A stretch of DNA of 64,000 bases from Streptomyces uncialis (GCF_001905345.1 NZ_LFBV01000005.1:248001-312000); one strand, 5' to 3'. Numbered from the stretch's first letter, positions 32,762-41,821 are shown. Translations and numbers: made by a program. Notes: generated by a model not told the origin, from the sequence alone.

Positions 32762-33580
32762 ATGAGCAAGAGGAACACCCAGTCCGCGAAGACCGCGGCG
32801 CGCGAGCGGCTGCGCGTGGAGCGCGAGAAGCAGGCCAAGAAGGACAAGGCGAAGCGGCAGCTGGTCGTCGCCGGTGCGATCGTGGGTGTGCTCGCGATCG
32901 GCGCCGGTGCCGGTTACCTGATCATGCAGGCCGGCGAGCCCGACTACTGGAAGGCCGCGGCCAAGGACACCCTGGTCAAGCCCGCGAACTCGTCCGGTGA
33001 GAACGGCACCACGGTCGTCATCGGCGAGGACTCCGCGAAGAAGACCCTCAAGCTGTACGAGGACCCGCGCTGCCCGGCCTGCGCCTCCTTCGAGCAGGGC
33101 CTCGGCTCGACGATCGAGAAGGACGTCAAGGACGGCAAGTACAAGGTCCAGTTCATCGGCGCGACCTTCCTCGACAAGAGCCTGTCGGGTGAGGGCTCCC
33201 GCAACGCGCTCAGCGCGCTGGGCGCGGCGCTGAACGTCAGCCCCGAGGCGTTCCTGACCTACAAGTCGCAGCTCTACTCCGCGAAGTACCACCCGCAGGA
33301 GAGCAAGGACACCTTCAAGGAGGACTCGTACCTCATAGAGGTGGCCGACCAGGTCAAGGAGCTGAAGGGCAACAAGGAGTTCCAGAAGAACGTCAAGGAG
33401 GGGACCTACGACCGCTGGGCCCTGGAGATGGCGAAGACCTTCGACAAGAACAAGGACGAGGTCACGGGCACCCCGGCGCTGGTGATGGACGGCAAGAAGG
33501 TCACCGGGGCGAACGGCCAGGGCTCCCCCGGCTCGGTGGAGGAGTACAACGCGGCGATCGACCAGGCCCTCAAGGGCTGA
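32762..33580 (+). CDS. Membrane-anchored DsbA-like thioredoxin-fold protein (CPAC)
   Basis: The protein has 272 residues from ATG 32762 with GGAG 7 nt upstream. The basic cytoplasmic start SKRNTQSAKTAARERLRVERE is close to that of the 640-1419 protein. One membrane span follows (about 36-56), then a DsbA-type domain with EDPRCPACASFEQG near residue 106, and a cis-Pro loop VTGTPALVMDGKKV. It is probably an extracytoplasmic thiol-disulfide oxidoreductase. It ends in a strong nested hairpin. Its substrate and reoxidising partner are unknown; the preceding membrane protein is a candidate. Confidence 0.86.
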   Translation: MSKRNTQSAKTAARERLRVEREKQAKKDKAKRQLVVAGAIVGVLAIGAGAGYLIMQAGEPDYWKAAAKDTLVKPANSSGENGTTVVIGEDSAKKTLKLYEDPRCPACASFEQGLGSTIEKDVKDGKYKVQFIGATFLDKSLSGEGSRNALSALGAALNVSPEAFLTYKSQLYSAKYHPQESKDTFKEDSYLIEVADQVKELKGNKEFQKNVKEGTYDRWALEMAKTFDKNKDEVTGTPALVMDGKKVTGANGQGSPGSVEEYNAAIDQALKG

Positions 33581-33597
33581 CACGTCCGCAGCGTCAC

Positions 33598-33654
33598 GGG
33601 GACCGCGCGGTCCGGCCCGGGGGCATCGCCCCGGGCGCGTACCGCGCGGTCCCC
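33598..33654 (+). terminator. Nested terminator hairpin after the CPAC thioredoxin gene
   Basis: 14-bp perfect outer arms (33598-33611 with 33641-33654) surround an 8-bp inner hairpin (33615-33622 with 33629-33636). It lies 17 nt after the stop. Confidence 0.75.
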
Positions 33655-33755
33655 GCGGCGTCTCCCCCGGCCGTACGTACCGGGCGGATGTGACATCCCC
33701 GACCCCGGCGGGGATCGCAGGTTCACGACGGCGGGTCCCGGTTACAAGCGCAGAC

Positions 33756-34961
33756 ATGGAGAACGTACTGCGACCCGCACTGGTCCTCGGCGGATCGGTC
33801 GTCCTCACCCTGCTGCTGGGGTGGGCGGTCGACCAACTGCTGCGCAGGGCCGACCGACGCCACCCGGAGACCCCCCTGTGGGGGCTGCTGCGCCGCTGCC
33901 GGGTGCCCCTCCAGGTCGTGCTGTGCGCGGCCCTGGTCCGCGGCGCCTACGGACAGGGCAGGCTGCTGGGGTCACCCTCGCCGGGCATGGCCCGGCTGCT
34001 GACCCTGGTGCTGATCGGGGCGACGGCATGGCTCATGATCCGGATGGCCGCGGCCGTCGTGGAGTCGACGTACGCCCGCTACGCGGGGGCGCGCCGCGAT
34101 CCCGCGAGGGTGCGCCGGGTCCGTACCCAGGTGACCTTGATCCAGCGCGTCGTCACCGCCGTGGTGGGCGTGGTGGCGGTCGCGGCGATGCTGCTCACCT
34201 TCCCCCCGATGCGGGCCGCGGGTACCTCGCTGCTGGCCTCGGCGGGACTGCTGGGCATCGTCGCGGGTATCGCCGCGCAGTCCACGCTCGGCAATCTCTT
34301 CGCCGGGTTCCAGATCGCCTTCGGTGACATGGTGCGGCTGGGCGACACGGTCGTGGTCAACGAGGAGTGGGGCACCGTCGACGAGATCACCCTGACGTTC
34401 CTGACGGTCCGCACCTGGGACGAGCGGCGGATCACCATGCCGGTGTCGTACTTCACCAGCAAGCCCTTCGAGAACTGGTCCCGGGGCGGTATCCAGATGA
34501 CGGGCACCGTCTTCTTCCATCTGGACCACAGCGCCCCGGTGGCCGAGATGCGCGAGAAGCTGCACGAGATCCTCAAGGGCTGCCCCGCGTGGGACCGCCG
34601 CGACCATGTGCTCGCCGTCACCGACTCCACCCCCACGACGATGGAGGTGCGTGCCCTGGTCACCGCGAAGGACGCCGACGACATCTGGACGGTACGGGTC
34701 GCGGTCCGCGAGCAGATGCTCCGCTGGCTCACCGACCACCACCCGTACGCCCTGCCCCACATCACCACGGCGACGGCGGCACCGGCCCCCGGCAGGCCGG
34801 ACGGACCGGACGCCGTCGGGAGCGGCGGTGACGCCGGGCTCGTGAAGGACACGGTGCAGGACACCGCCCGGGAACACGAGGAGCCCGGCGGACGGACGAC
34901 CGCCGGGCTGCCGCGAAGGGTGACCGCTCCGGAGAAGGACCTGAGCGAGCGCAGGCGCTAG
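33756..34961 (+). CDS. MscS-family mechanosensitive channel
   Basis: The protein has 401 residues from ATG 33756 (MENVLRPALVLGGSVV). Four hydrophobic spans precede the pore-type helix AGTSLLASAGLLGIVAGIAAQ and the MscS beta domain (GDTVVVNEEWGTVDEITLTFLTVRTWD, in part GTVDEITLTFLTVRTWD; then NWSRGGIQMTGTVFFHLDH). The C-terminus is a charged, probably disordered tail. These channels release solutes on hypo-osmotic shock, although some family members are not gated by tension. No ribosome site is obvious, so the message may be leaderless. It converges with the RluA-family gene. Confidence 0.9.
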   Translation: MENVLRPALVLGGSVVLTLLLGWAVDQLLRRADRRHPETPLWGLLRRCRVPLQVVLCAALVRGAYGQGRLLGSPSPGMARLLTLVLIGATAWLMIRMAAAVVESTYARYAGARRDPARVRRVRTQVTLIQRVVTAVVGVVAVAAMLLTFPPMRAAGTSLLASAGLLGIVAGIAAQSTLGNLFAGFQIAFGDMVRLGDTVVVNEEWGTVDEITLTFLTVRTWDERRITMPVSYFTSKPFENWSRGGIQMTGTVFFHLDHSAPVAEMREKLHEILKGCPAWDRRDHVLAVTDSTPTTMEVRALVTAKDADDIWTVRVAVREQMLRWLTDHHPYALPHITTATAAPAPGRPDGPDAVGSGGDAGLVKDTVQDTAREHEEPGGRTTAGLPRRVTAPEKDLSERRR

Positions 34962-34995
34962 GAGGAGCCGCGGGCGCCGGGTGGACCCGAGGGCC

Positions 34996-35937
34996 CTAGG
35001 AGGACTCGGCGCGGACGCGGTCGAGTGCCTGCTGGAGGTCCTCGGGGTATCCGCTCCCGAACTCGACCCAGCGGGCCTCGCCCGGGTGCTCGAAACCGAG
35101 CCGCACCGCATGCAGCCACTGACGGGTCAGCCCGAGCCGCTTGGACAGCGTGGGGTCCGCCCCATACGTCAGGTCACCGACGCAGGGGTGGCGGTGCGCG
35201 GCCATGTGCACCCGGATCTGATGGGTGCGGCCGGTCTCCAGCTTCACGTCCAGCAGCGAGGCCGCGCGGAACGCCTCGATCAGGTCGTAGTGGGTGACGG
35301 AGGGCTTGCCCTCGGCGACGACCGCCCACTTGTAGTCGTGCTGGGGGTGGCGCCCGACCGGGGCGTCGATGGTGCCGCTCATCGGGTCCGGGTGGCCCTG
35401 GACGAGCGTGTGGTAACGCTTGTCGACCGTCCGCTCCCGGAACTGCTGCTTCAGCGAGCTGTAGGCGTACTCCGACTTGGCGACGACCATCAGCCCGGAC
35501 GTACCCACGTCCAGCCGGTGCACGATGCCCTGCCGCTCGGCCGCCCCGGAGGTGGAGATGCGGTACCCGGCGGCGGCCAGCCCGCCGATGACGGTGGGCC
35601 CCGTCCAGCCGGGGCTGGGGTGCGCGGCGACGCCGACGGGCTTGACGATCACCAGGATGTCGTCGTCGTCATGGATGATCTCCATGCCCTCGACGGGCTC
35701 GGCGACGACCTGCACGGGCGCGGGCGCCTGCGGCATCTCGACCTCCAGCCAGGCGCCGCCGTGGACCCGCTCGGACTTGCCGACCGCCGTGCCGTCGACC
35801 AGCACCTTGCCCGCGGCGGCCAGCTCCGCCGCCTTCGTACGGGAGAAGCCGAACATCCGGGAGATGGCGGCGTCGACGCGCTCGCCCTCCAGGCCGTCCG
35901 GCACGGGCAGGGTTCGGATCTCGGGAAGCGTGCTCAC
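34996..35937 (-). CDS. rluD: RluA-family pseudouridine synthase (RluD-like)
   Basis: The protein has 313 residues. An N-terminal S4 domain (VDAAISRMFGFSRTKAAELAAAGKVLVDG, in part RVDAAISRMFGFSRTKAAEL) precedes the catalytic domain with the nucleophilic Asp in GIVHRLDVGTSGLMVVAKS. ETGRTHQIRVHMAAHRHPCVGD, in part TGRTHQIRVHMA, completes the family signature. It isomerises uridines in 23S rRNA, probably in the helix 69 region if truly RluD. The start is 70 nt downstream of lspA, an arrangement shared with many bacteria. Confidence 0.92.
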   Translation of the reverse strand: MSTLPEIRTLPVPDGLEGERVDAAISRMFGFSRTKAAELAAAGKVLVDGTAVGKSERVHGGAWLEVEMPQAPAPVQVVAEPVEGMEIIHDDDDILVIVKPVGVAAHPSPGWTGPTVIGGLAAAGYRISTSGAAERQGIVHRLDVGTSGLMVVAKSEYAYSSLKQQFRERTVDKRYHTLVQGHPDPMSGTIDAPVGRHPQHDYKWAVVAEGKPSVTHYDLIEAFRAASLLDVKLETGRTHQIRVHMAAHRHPCVGDLTYGADPTLSKRLGLTRQWLHAVRLGFEHPGEARWVEFGSGYPEDLQQALDRVRAESS

Positions 35938-36007
35938 CCGTCGAGTATGCAGGACTCCGGCGGCCCCCCGGCCCGGCCGGAGTCCTGGCGGGGGCCGCGG
36001 GGCGCTG

Positions 36008-36652
36008 TCAGTCCTTGTGGACGGTCCCGTCCGGGTCCAGTCCCCGGAAGGACAGCAGCACGATCAGGATGCCGCCGCAGACGATCGCGGAGTCCGCGAG
36101 GTTGAAGACGGCGAAGTGCTTCGGCGCGATGAAGTCGACGACCGCGCCCTTGAACACCCCGGGCGAGCGGAAGATCCGGTCGGTGAGGTTGCCGAGCGCG
36201 CCGCCGAGCAGCAGCCCCAGGGCGATGGCCCACGGCGTGCTGTACAGCTTGCGGGCGAGCCGGGCGATCACCACGATCACCAGGGACGCGACCACCGTGA
36301 AGAACACCGTGTACGCCTCGCCGAAGCCGAAGGCGGCACCGGAGTTGCGGATCGCCTCGAAGCGCAGCCAGTCACCGATGACCTCGATCGGCTCATGGTG
36401 CTCCAGCCTGGCGACCACGATCAGCTTGGTGACGAGGTCGAACGCGTACGCCACCGCGGCCACCGCGAACAGCGCCATGATCCGCCGCTTGCCACGCGGG
36501 GCGGGGGTCTCCTCCGCGCCGTCGGTGCCCTCGGCACCGGCGGTGTCCCCCTCGACGGGTTCCCGTCCGCTGTTCCCGTCGTCGGGGGCCGGTCGAGCCC
36601 CGGACGGGTCCGGGATGTCCGGCGTACCGATGATGCGCTCCGCCTCTGCCAC
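36008..36652 (-). CDS. lspA: Lipoprotein signal peptidase II
   Basis: The protein has 214 residues from GTG 36652, with GAGGGA about 8 nt upstream. An acidic, probably disordered N-terminal extension of ~55 residues precedes a four-span membrane domain. The two catalytic aspartates lie in LGNLTDRIFRSPG and FNLADSAIVCGG; AIRNSGAAFGFG is also conserved. It cleaves the signal peptide ahead of the lipid-modified Cys made by Lgt. Extended N-termini are usual in actinobacterial LspA. Confidence 0.95.
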   Translation of the reverse strand: MAEAERIIGTPDIPDPSGARPAPDDGNSGREPVEGDTAGAEGTDGAEETPAPRGKRRIMALFAVAAVAYAFDLVTKLIVVARLEHHEPIEVIGDWLRFEAIRNSGAAFGFGEAYTVFFTVVASLVIVVIARLARKLYSTPWAIALGLLLGGALGNLTDRIFRSPGVFKGAVVDFIAPKHFAVFNLADSAIVCGGILIVLLSFRGLDPDGTVHKD

Positions 36653-36809
36653 GTGAGTCCCTCAGCCTAGGTACCTGACTGAGGACGAGGGTACGGCACG
36701 GCATGACCGGCTGATCAGGCAAGGAGCGGTACGGGGCCGGGGCGGGACCGGGGCGGCGCGGCGGACACCGCCCCGGTGGCTCCCCGCGCGCGGGGGTCGC
36801 GCCGGGGTG

Positions 36810-37943
36810 TCAGCCCCTGCGCTCCTGCTTCTGCTTGCACTCCACACACAGGGTCGCCCGGGGGAACGCCTGCATACGGGCCTTGCCGATCGGCTTGCCG
36901 CAGTTCTCGCACAGCCCGTACGTCCCGGTCTCCAGCCGGTCCAGGGCGCGCTCGGTCTGTTCGAGCATCTCCCGGGCGTTGGCGGTGAGCGCCAGCTCGT
37001 GCTCACGGGTGATGTTCTTGGTCCCGGTGTCGGCCTGGTCGTCACCGGCGCCGTCCCCGGAGTCCCGCATCAGACCGGCCAGGGACGCCTCCGAGGAGGT
37101 GATCTCCTGCCGCAGCCGGGTCGCGTCGGCGGACAGCAGCGCGCGTGCCTCGGCGACCTCCTCCGGTGTCCAGGGTTCCTCACCCGGGCGTACCTGGAGT
37201 TCGCCGGGCTCCGCCGCGGCCGGCCGCGCCTTGGGCACCGGACCGGTGCCCTTCGCCGCCGTGGCCGTACCCCGAGTCTTCTTCGCAACCACTGTCGTGG
37301 CTCCCGTCATGTCCGCGACCGCAGCCGCACTGTCCGCACTCTCCGAGCCGTCCGAACGGTCCTTCCCGCCCCCTGCCCCGGCGCTCCCCGGCGCCGTGTT
37401 CTTCCTGCGTCTGGCCGCCGACCGCTGCGCACCCGTGTCCCGGGCGCCCCCCGCACCCGTACGCACCGCGCCCCCGGTCGCCCCGCCACCGCCGCTGTCC
37501 GTCCCCGGGCCCGCCTCCGCCTCCGTGTCCGCCCCGGTCCCGGTCCCGTGGTCCGGGTGCGGGACGTCCGTCCTACGGATGTCTGCCCGGCCCGCACCCG
37601 CCTTACTGCTCCCGGCCCCCTCGGCGGACACCTTCCCGGCCGCCGCCTCACCGGACACGGCCTTCCCGGCCGGCGCCTTGGCGGGTGCCTTCTCGGCAGC
37701 GGTCTTCTTCGCGGGTGCCTTCTTCGCGGGTGCCTTCTTCGCGGTCGCCTTCTTGGCCGCCGCGGTCCCGGCTCCCGCGGTCTTGGCCGCCGTCTTCTTC
37801 GCGGTGGTCTTCTTCGCCGCCGCGGTCTTCTTCCCCGCGGCCTTCTTCCCCGCGGCCTTCTTGGCCGCCGCTGTCCGGGCGACGGCTTCGGTCCCCTCCG
37901 CCGGGGGCGGTGAGTGCTCTGCGGCGGTCTCTTTCGCCACCAT
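36810..37943 (-). CDS. DksA/TraR-type zinc-finger protein with histone-H1-like N-terminus
   Basis: The protein has 377 residues from ATG 37943 with AAGGGG upstream. The first ~95 residues are repeats of AAKKAAGKK and KKAPAKK type, like the C-terminal tail of histone H1. A long Gly/Ala/Asp-rich linker follows. The last ~115 residues are a DksA/TraR-like module: WTPEEVAEARALLSADATRLRQEI in part, a coiled coil, and a four-Cys zinc finger CENCGKPIGKARMQAFPRATLCVEC, in part YGLCENCGKPIGKARM. The acidic tip of true DksA is not evident. Possible DNA- or RNA-polymerase-binding role; not proved. Confidence 0.82.
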   Translation of the reverse strand: MVAKETAAEHSPPPAEGTEAVARTAAAKKAAGKKAAGKKTAAAKKTTAKKTAAKTAGAGTAAAKKATAKKAPAKKAPAKKTAAEKAPAKAPAGKAVSGEAAAGKVSAEGAGSSKAGAGRADIRRTDVPHPDHGTGTGADTEAEAGPGTDSGGGGATGGAVRTGAGGARDTGAQRSAARRRKNTAPGSAGAGGGKDRSDGSESADSAAAVADMTGATTVVAKKTRGTATAAKGTGPVPKARPAAAEPGELQVRPGEEPWTPEEVAEARALLSADATRLRQEITSSEASLAGLMRDSGDGAGDDQADTGTKNITREHELALTANAREMLEQTERALDRLETGTYGLCENCGKPIGKARMQAFPRATLCVECKQKQERRG

Positions 37944-38319
37944 GGCCGCGGCCCCTTCACATATCGTGATCTTGCTCGCGAATCGTGCTGGGACGATAAA
38001 TCGCCCCCGGACCCACGGCAACGGGGAGCACCGCGCCCCTGGCCTCCCCGCACACCACCCCGGACCCGGTCCGGCGGCCCGGGCACCCGCCCCCACCGGC
38101 GCACGGACCGCGCGCGGCGCCCACAAGGGCAGGCCAGGAACCCTCACCCGCCCCGCTGCCCCGTTCGGGTCACCGCGGGCCCCGGCGGCCGCCGCCTCCG
38201 TCACCGGTGCGCCGACAGCCGTACGGCCCGCCCGCGCCGGGGCCGCGAGGCGCCCTGGGGTCCGCCCCCCGCGCGCCCGCCGCCGCGCAATCCGTTCGGC
38301 GCGCGGCGCCCGGCGCCGT
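37944..38319. other. Gap upstream of the ileS leader
   Basis: 376 bp between the DksA-like gene (minus) and the ileS promoter (plus). It is AT-richer at 37955-38005 (CACATATCGTGATC, GGACGATAAATCG), where the promoter of the DksA-like gene should lie. The remainder is very GC-rich without a supported ORF. Confidence 0.45.
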
Positions 38320-38332
38320 ACACTGGCCGCAG
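38320..38332 (+). promoter_or_regulatory. -10 element of the ileS leader promoter
   Basis: TACACT (38320-38325) fits TANNNT and would start transcription near 38332, just before the T-box leader. The -35 region is weak (TTCGGC 18 nt upstream). Confidence 0.5.
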
Positions 38333-38340
38333 CGAAAAGG

Positions 38341-38632
38341 CTTGGATGGGGCCGAGTAGCGGCGTGAGCAGCCCAGAGCGACCCGGGGACGGTGTGAGCC
38401 CGGGGGTCAGCGCGGCGTGAAGATCACCCCGGAGCCGCCGGAGGAAAGCCCCCCGCCCGCGAGCCGGGCACCGCGGGGCGAGTAGAACCGGCGTCGCGAC
38501 CCCAATGAGGGGGCTGTCCGGCGCGCCGCGCCGGAGGGCCAAGGAGGGTGGTACCGCGGGAGCGCGCCGTAGCCGGCGCACCGGCTCTCGTCCCTCCGAC
38601 GGAAGAAGCAGTCCGTTGGAGGAGCCGCCGAG
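38341..38632 (+). promoter_or_regulatory. T-box riboswitch (Ile) controlling ileS translation
   Basis: Stem I carries AGTA (38355-38358) on its 5' side and GTGAAG-ATC-ACC (38417-38428) on its 3' side; ATC at 38423-38425 is the isoleucine specifier. An AGTAGAA motif (38481-38487) suits stem II. The T-box core AGGGTGGTACCGCGG is at 38545-38559. Downstream, CCTCCGACGG (38593-38602) can pair with CCGTTGGAGG (38613-38622), hiding the ileS Shine-Dalgarno. The switch therefore looks translational: uncharged tRNA-Ile would favour the antisequestrator and free the ribosome site. Actinobacterial ileS genes are known to have such T-boxes. Confidence 0.93.
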
Positions 38633-41600
38633 ATGACCCCGCAGCCAGAACCGGCCCGGAGCACCACCGCAGAGTCCGCCGCGCCCGGCGCCGCGCAGTA
38701 CCGGCAGGTGCCCGCGCAGATCGACCTGCCCGCCCTGGAGCACGCCGTGCTCGACTTCTGGCGCGAGAGCAAGGTCTTCGCCAAGAGCCTGGAGCGCTCC
38801 GAGGGACGCCCCGAGTGGGTGTTCTACGAGGGCCCCCCGACCGCGAACGGCATGCCGGGCGCGCACCACATCGAGGCCCGCGTCTTCAAGGACGTGTTCC
38901 CCCGCTTCCGGACCATGCGCGGTTACCACGTGGGCCGCAAGGCCGGCTGGGACTGCCACGGTCTCCCGGTGGAGCTGGCCGTCGAGAAGGAACTCGGCTT
39001 CAACGGCAAGAAGGACATCGAGGCGTACGGCATCGCCGAGTTCAACGCCAGGTGCCGTGAGTCCGTGACCCGGCACACCGACGCGTTCGCCGAGCTGACG
39101 GACCGTATGGGCTACTGGGTCGACCTGGACGACGCCTACCGCACCATGGACCCGGAGTACATCGACTCCGTGTGGTGGTCGCTGAAGGAGATCTTCGGCA
39201 AGGGCCTGCTCGTCGAGGACCACCGGGTGGCGCCCTGGTGCCCGCGCTGCGGCACCGGCCTGTCGGACCATGAGCTGGCGCAGGGCTACGAGACGGTCGT
39301 CGACCCGTCGGTGTTCGTCCGCTTCCCGCTGACCTCGGGCCCCCTCGCGGGCGAGGCCGCGCTGCTGATCTGGACGACCACCCCGTGGACCCTGGTGTCC
39401 AACACCGCCGTCGCCGCGCACCCCGACGTCGTGTACGACGTGGTGACCGACGGCACGGAGCAGCTCGTCGTCGCCCGGCCGCTGATCGCGAAGTCGCTCG
39501 GCGAGGGCTGGGAGCCCACCGGACAGAGCTTCACCGGCGCCGAGATGGAGCGCTGGTCGTACCAGCGCCCCTTCACCCTGGTCGACTTCCCGGCCGACGC
39601 GGCGCCCGCGCACTACGTCGTCAACGCCGACTACGTCACCACCGAGGACGGTACGGGTCTGGTCCACCAGTCCCCCGCGTTCGGTGAGGACGACCTGAAG
39701 GTCTGCCGCGCGTACGGGCTGCCGGTGGTCAACCCGGTGCGCCCCGACGGCACCTTCGAGGAGGGCGTCGGCCTGGTCGGCGGGGTCTTCTTCAAGAAGG
39801 CCGACGAGGCCCTCACCCAGGACCTCCAGGACCGCGGGCTGCTGTTCCGGCACACCCCGTACGAGCACAGCTATCCGCACTGCTGGCGCTGTCACACCGC
39901 GCTGCTGTACTACGCGCAGCCGTCCTGGTACGTCCGGACGACCGCGATCAAGGACCGTCTGCTCGAAGAGAACGAGAAGACGAACTGGTACCCGGACTCC
40001 ATCAAGAACGGCCGCTACGGCGACTGGCTCAACAACAACATCGACTGGGCGCTGTCCCGCAACCGCTACTGGGGCACCCCGCTGCCCGTCTGGCGCTGCG
40101 AGGAAGGCCATCTGACGTGCGTCGGCTCCCGGGCGGAGCTCACCGAGCTGACGGGCACCGACCAGTCGTCGCTGGACCCGCACCGCCCGTTCATCGACGC
40201 CGTCACCTTCCCGTGCCCCGAGTGCGCGGCCACCGCGACCCGGGTCCCGGAGGTCATCGACGCCTGGTACGACTCGGGTTCGATGCCGTTCGCGCAGTGG
40301 GGCTACCCGTACAAGAACAAGGAGCTGTTCGAGAGCCGTTACCCGGCGCAGTTCATCTCCGAGGCCATCGACCAGACGCGCGGCTGGTTCTACACACTGA
40401 TGGCGGTCGGGACGCTGGTCTTCGACAAGTCCTCGTACGAGAACGTGGTGTGCCTCGGGCACATCCTCGCCGAGGACGGGCGCAAGATGTCCAAGCACCT
40501 CGGCAACATCCTCCAGCCGATCCCGCTGATGGACCAGCACGGGGCGGACGCGGTGCGCTGGTTCATGGCTGCCGGCGGCTCCCCGTGGGCGGCCCGCCGG
40601 GTCGGTCACGGCACCATCCAGGAAGTCGTCCGCAAGACCCTGCTGACGTACTGGAACACGGTCGCCTTCCAGGCCCTGTACGCCCGTACCTCCGGGTGGG
40701 CCCCGTCCGCGGCCGACCCGGCCCCGGCCGACCGCCCGCTGCTGGACCGCTGGCTGCTGTCCGAACTGCACGCGCTCACCGACCAGGTGACCCAGGCGCT
40801 CGACTCCTACGACACCCAGCGCGCCGGGAAGCTGCTGTCGGCGTTCGTCGACGATCTGTCGAACTGGTACGTACGCCGCTCCCGGCGCCGGTTCTGGCAG
40901 GGCGACAAGGCCGCGCTGCGCACCCTGCACGAGGTCGTCGAGACGGTCACCCGGCTGATGGCGCCGCTCACCCCGTTCATCACCGAGCGGGTCTGGCAGG
41001 ACCTGGTGGTGCCGGTGGTGGCGGACGCCCCCGAGTCGGTGCATCTGTCGTCGTGGCCCGAGGCGGACCTGGGCGCGATCGACCCCGAACTGTCCCGGCA
41101 GATGCTGGTGGTACGGCGGCTGGTCGAGCTGGGCCGGGCGACCCGGGCGGAGTCCGGGGTGAAGACCCGTCAGCCGCTGTCCCGGGCGCTGGTCGCGGTC
41201 TCCGGGTTCGAGTCGCTGCCCCTGGAGCTGCACGCGCAGATCACGGAGGAGCTGAACGTCTCCTCGCTGGCCTCGCTGTCGGAGGTCGGGGGGTCGCTGG
41301 TCGACACCACGGCCAAGGCGAACTTCCGTGCGCTCGGCAAGCGGTTCGGCAAGGGCGTGCAGGCGGTCGCCAAGGCCGTCGCCGAGGCCGACGCGGCGGC
41401 GCTGTCGCTGGCGCTGCGCGAGGGTACGGCGTTCGTCGAGGTCGACGGTGAGAAGGTCTCCCTGGCGCCCGACGAGGTGATCATCACGGAGACCCCGCGC
41501 GAGGGATGGTCCGTGGCCTCCGACTCCGGTGCGACGGTCGCGCTGGACCTGGAGATCACCGACGAACTGCGGCGGGCCGGGCTGGCGCGGGACGCCATCC

Positions 41601-41821
41601 GGCTGATCCAGGAGGCCCGCAAGAACAGTGGGCTCGATGTGGCGGACCGGATCGCGTTGCGGTGGGACGCGGCGGACGAGGGCGTGGTGCGGGCGCTGAC
41701 CGAGCACTCCGGGCTGATCTCGGACGAGGTGCTCGCCACGGAGTTCGTCCGGGCGGAGCCCGGTGATCCCTCCTTCTCCGATGCCGGGCTGTCGTTGGAG
41801 TTCAGCCTTCGTAAGGTCTGA
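38633..41821 (+). CDS. ileS: Isoleucyl-tRNA synthetase
   Basis: The protein has 1062 residues from ATG 38633; GGAGG lies 11 nt upstream inside the T-box sequestrator. It is a class I synthetase with the HIGH-like site in GMPGAHHIEARVFK, the editing (CP1) domain with LLIWTTTPWTLVSNTAVA, in part WTTTPWTLVSN, and the KMSKS loop as EDGRKMSKHLGN. The length and the C-terminal region lacking the bacterial zinc finger indicate the eukaryote-like IleRS type (type 2), common in actinobacteria and often mupirocin-insensitive. It is followed by a T-tailed terminator. Confidence 0.97.
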   Translation: MTPQPEPARSTTAESAAPGAAQYRQVPAQIDLPALEHAVLDFWRESKVFAKSLERSEGRPEWVFYEGPPTANGMPGAHHIEARVFKDVFPRFRTMRGYHVGRKAGWDCHGLPVELAVEKELGFNGKKDIEAYGIAEFNARCRESVTRHTDAFAELTDRMGYWVDLDDAYRTMDPEYIDSVWWSLKEIFGKGLLVEDHRVAPWCPRCGTGLSDHELAQGYETVVDPSVFVRFPLTSGPLAGEAALLIWTTTPWTLVSNTAVAAHPDVVYDVVTDGTEQLVVARPLIAKSLGEGWEPTGQSFTGAEMERWSYQRPFTLVDFPADAAPAHYVVNADYVTTEDGTGLVHQSPAFGEDDLKVCRAYGLPVVNPVRPDGTFEEGVGLVGGVFFKKADEALTQDLQDRGLLFRHTPYEHSYPHCWRCHTALLYYAQPSWYVRTTAIKDRLLEENEKTNWYPDSIKNGRYGDWLNNNIDWALSRNRYWGTPLPVWRCEEGHLTCVGSRAELTELTGTDQSSLDPHRPFIDAVTFPCPECAATATRVPEVIDAWYDSGSMPFAQWGYPYKNKELFESRYPAQFISEAIDQTRGWFYTLMAVGTLVFDKSSYENVVCLGHILAEDGRKMSKHLGNILQPIPLMDQHGADAVRWFMAAGGSPWAARRVGHGTIQEVVRKTLLTYWNTVAFQALYARTSGWAPSAADPAPADRPLLDRWLLSELHALTDQVTQALDSYDTQRAGKLLSAFVDDLSNWYVRRSRRRFWQGDKAALRTLHEVVETVTRLMAPLTPFITERVWQDLVVPVVADAPESVHLSSWPEADLGAIDPELSRQMLVVRRLVELGRATRAESGVKTRQPLSRALVAVSGFESLPLELHAQITEELNVSSLASLSEVGGSLVDTTAKANFRALGKRFGKGVQAVAKAVAEADAAALSLALREGTAFVEVDGEKVSLAPDEVIITETPREGWSVASDSGATVALDLEITDELRRAGLARDAIRLIQEARKNSGLDVADRIALRWDAADEGVVRALTEHSGLISDEVLATEFVRAEPGDPSFSDAGLSLEFSLRKV

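Noticed and set aside
38201..41707. 1168-codon open frame on the minus strand across ileS
   Set aside because: Antisense shadow of ileS and the T-box leader; composition is that of reversed coding DNA, without recognisable domains or a ribosome site.
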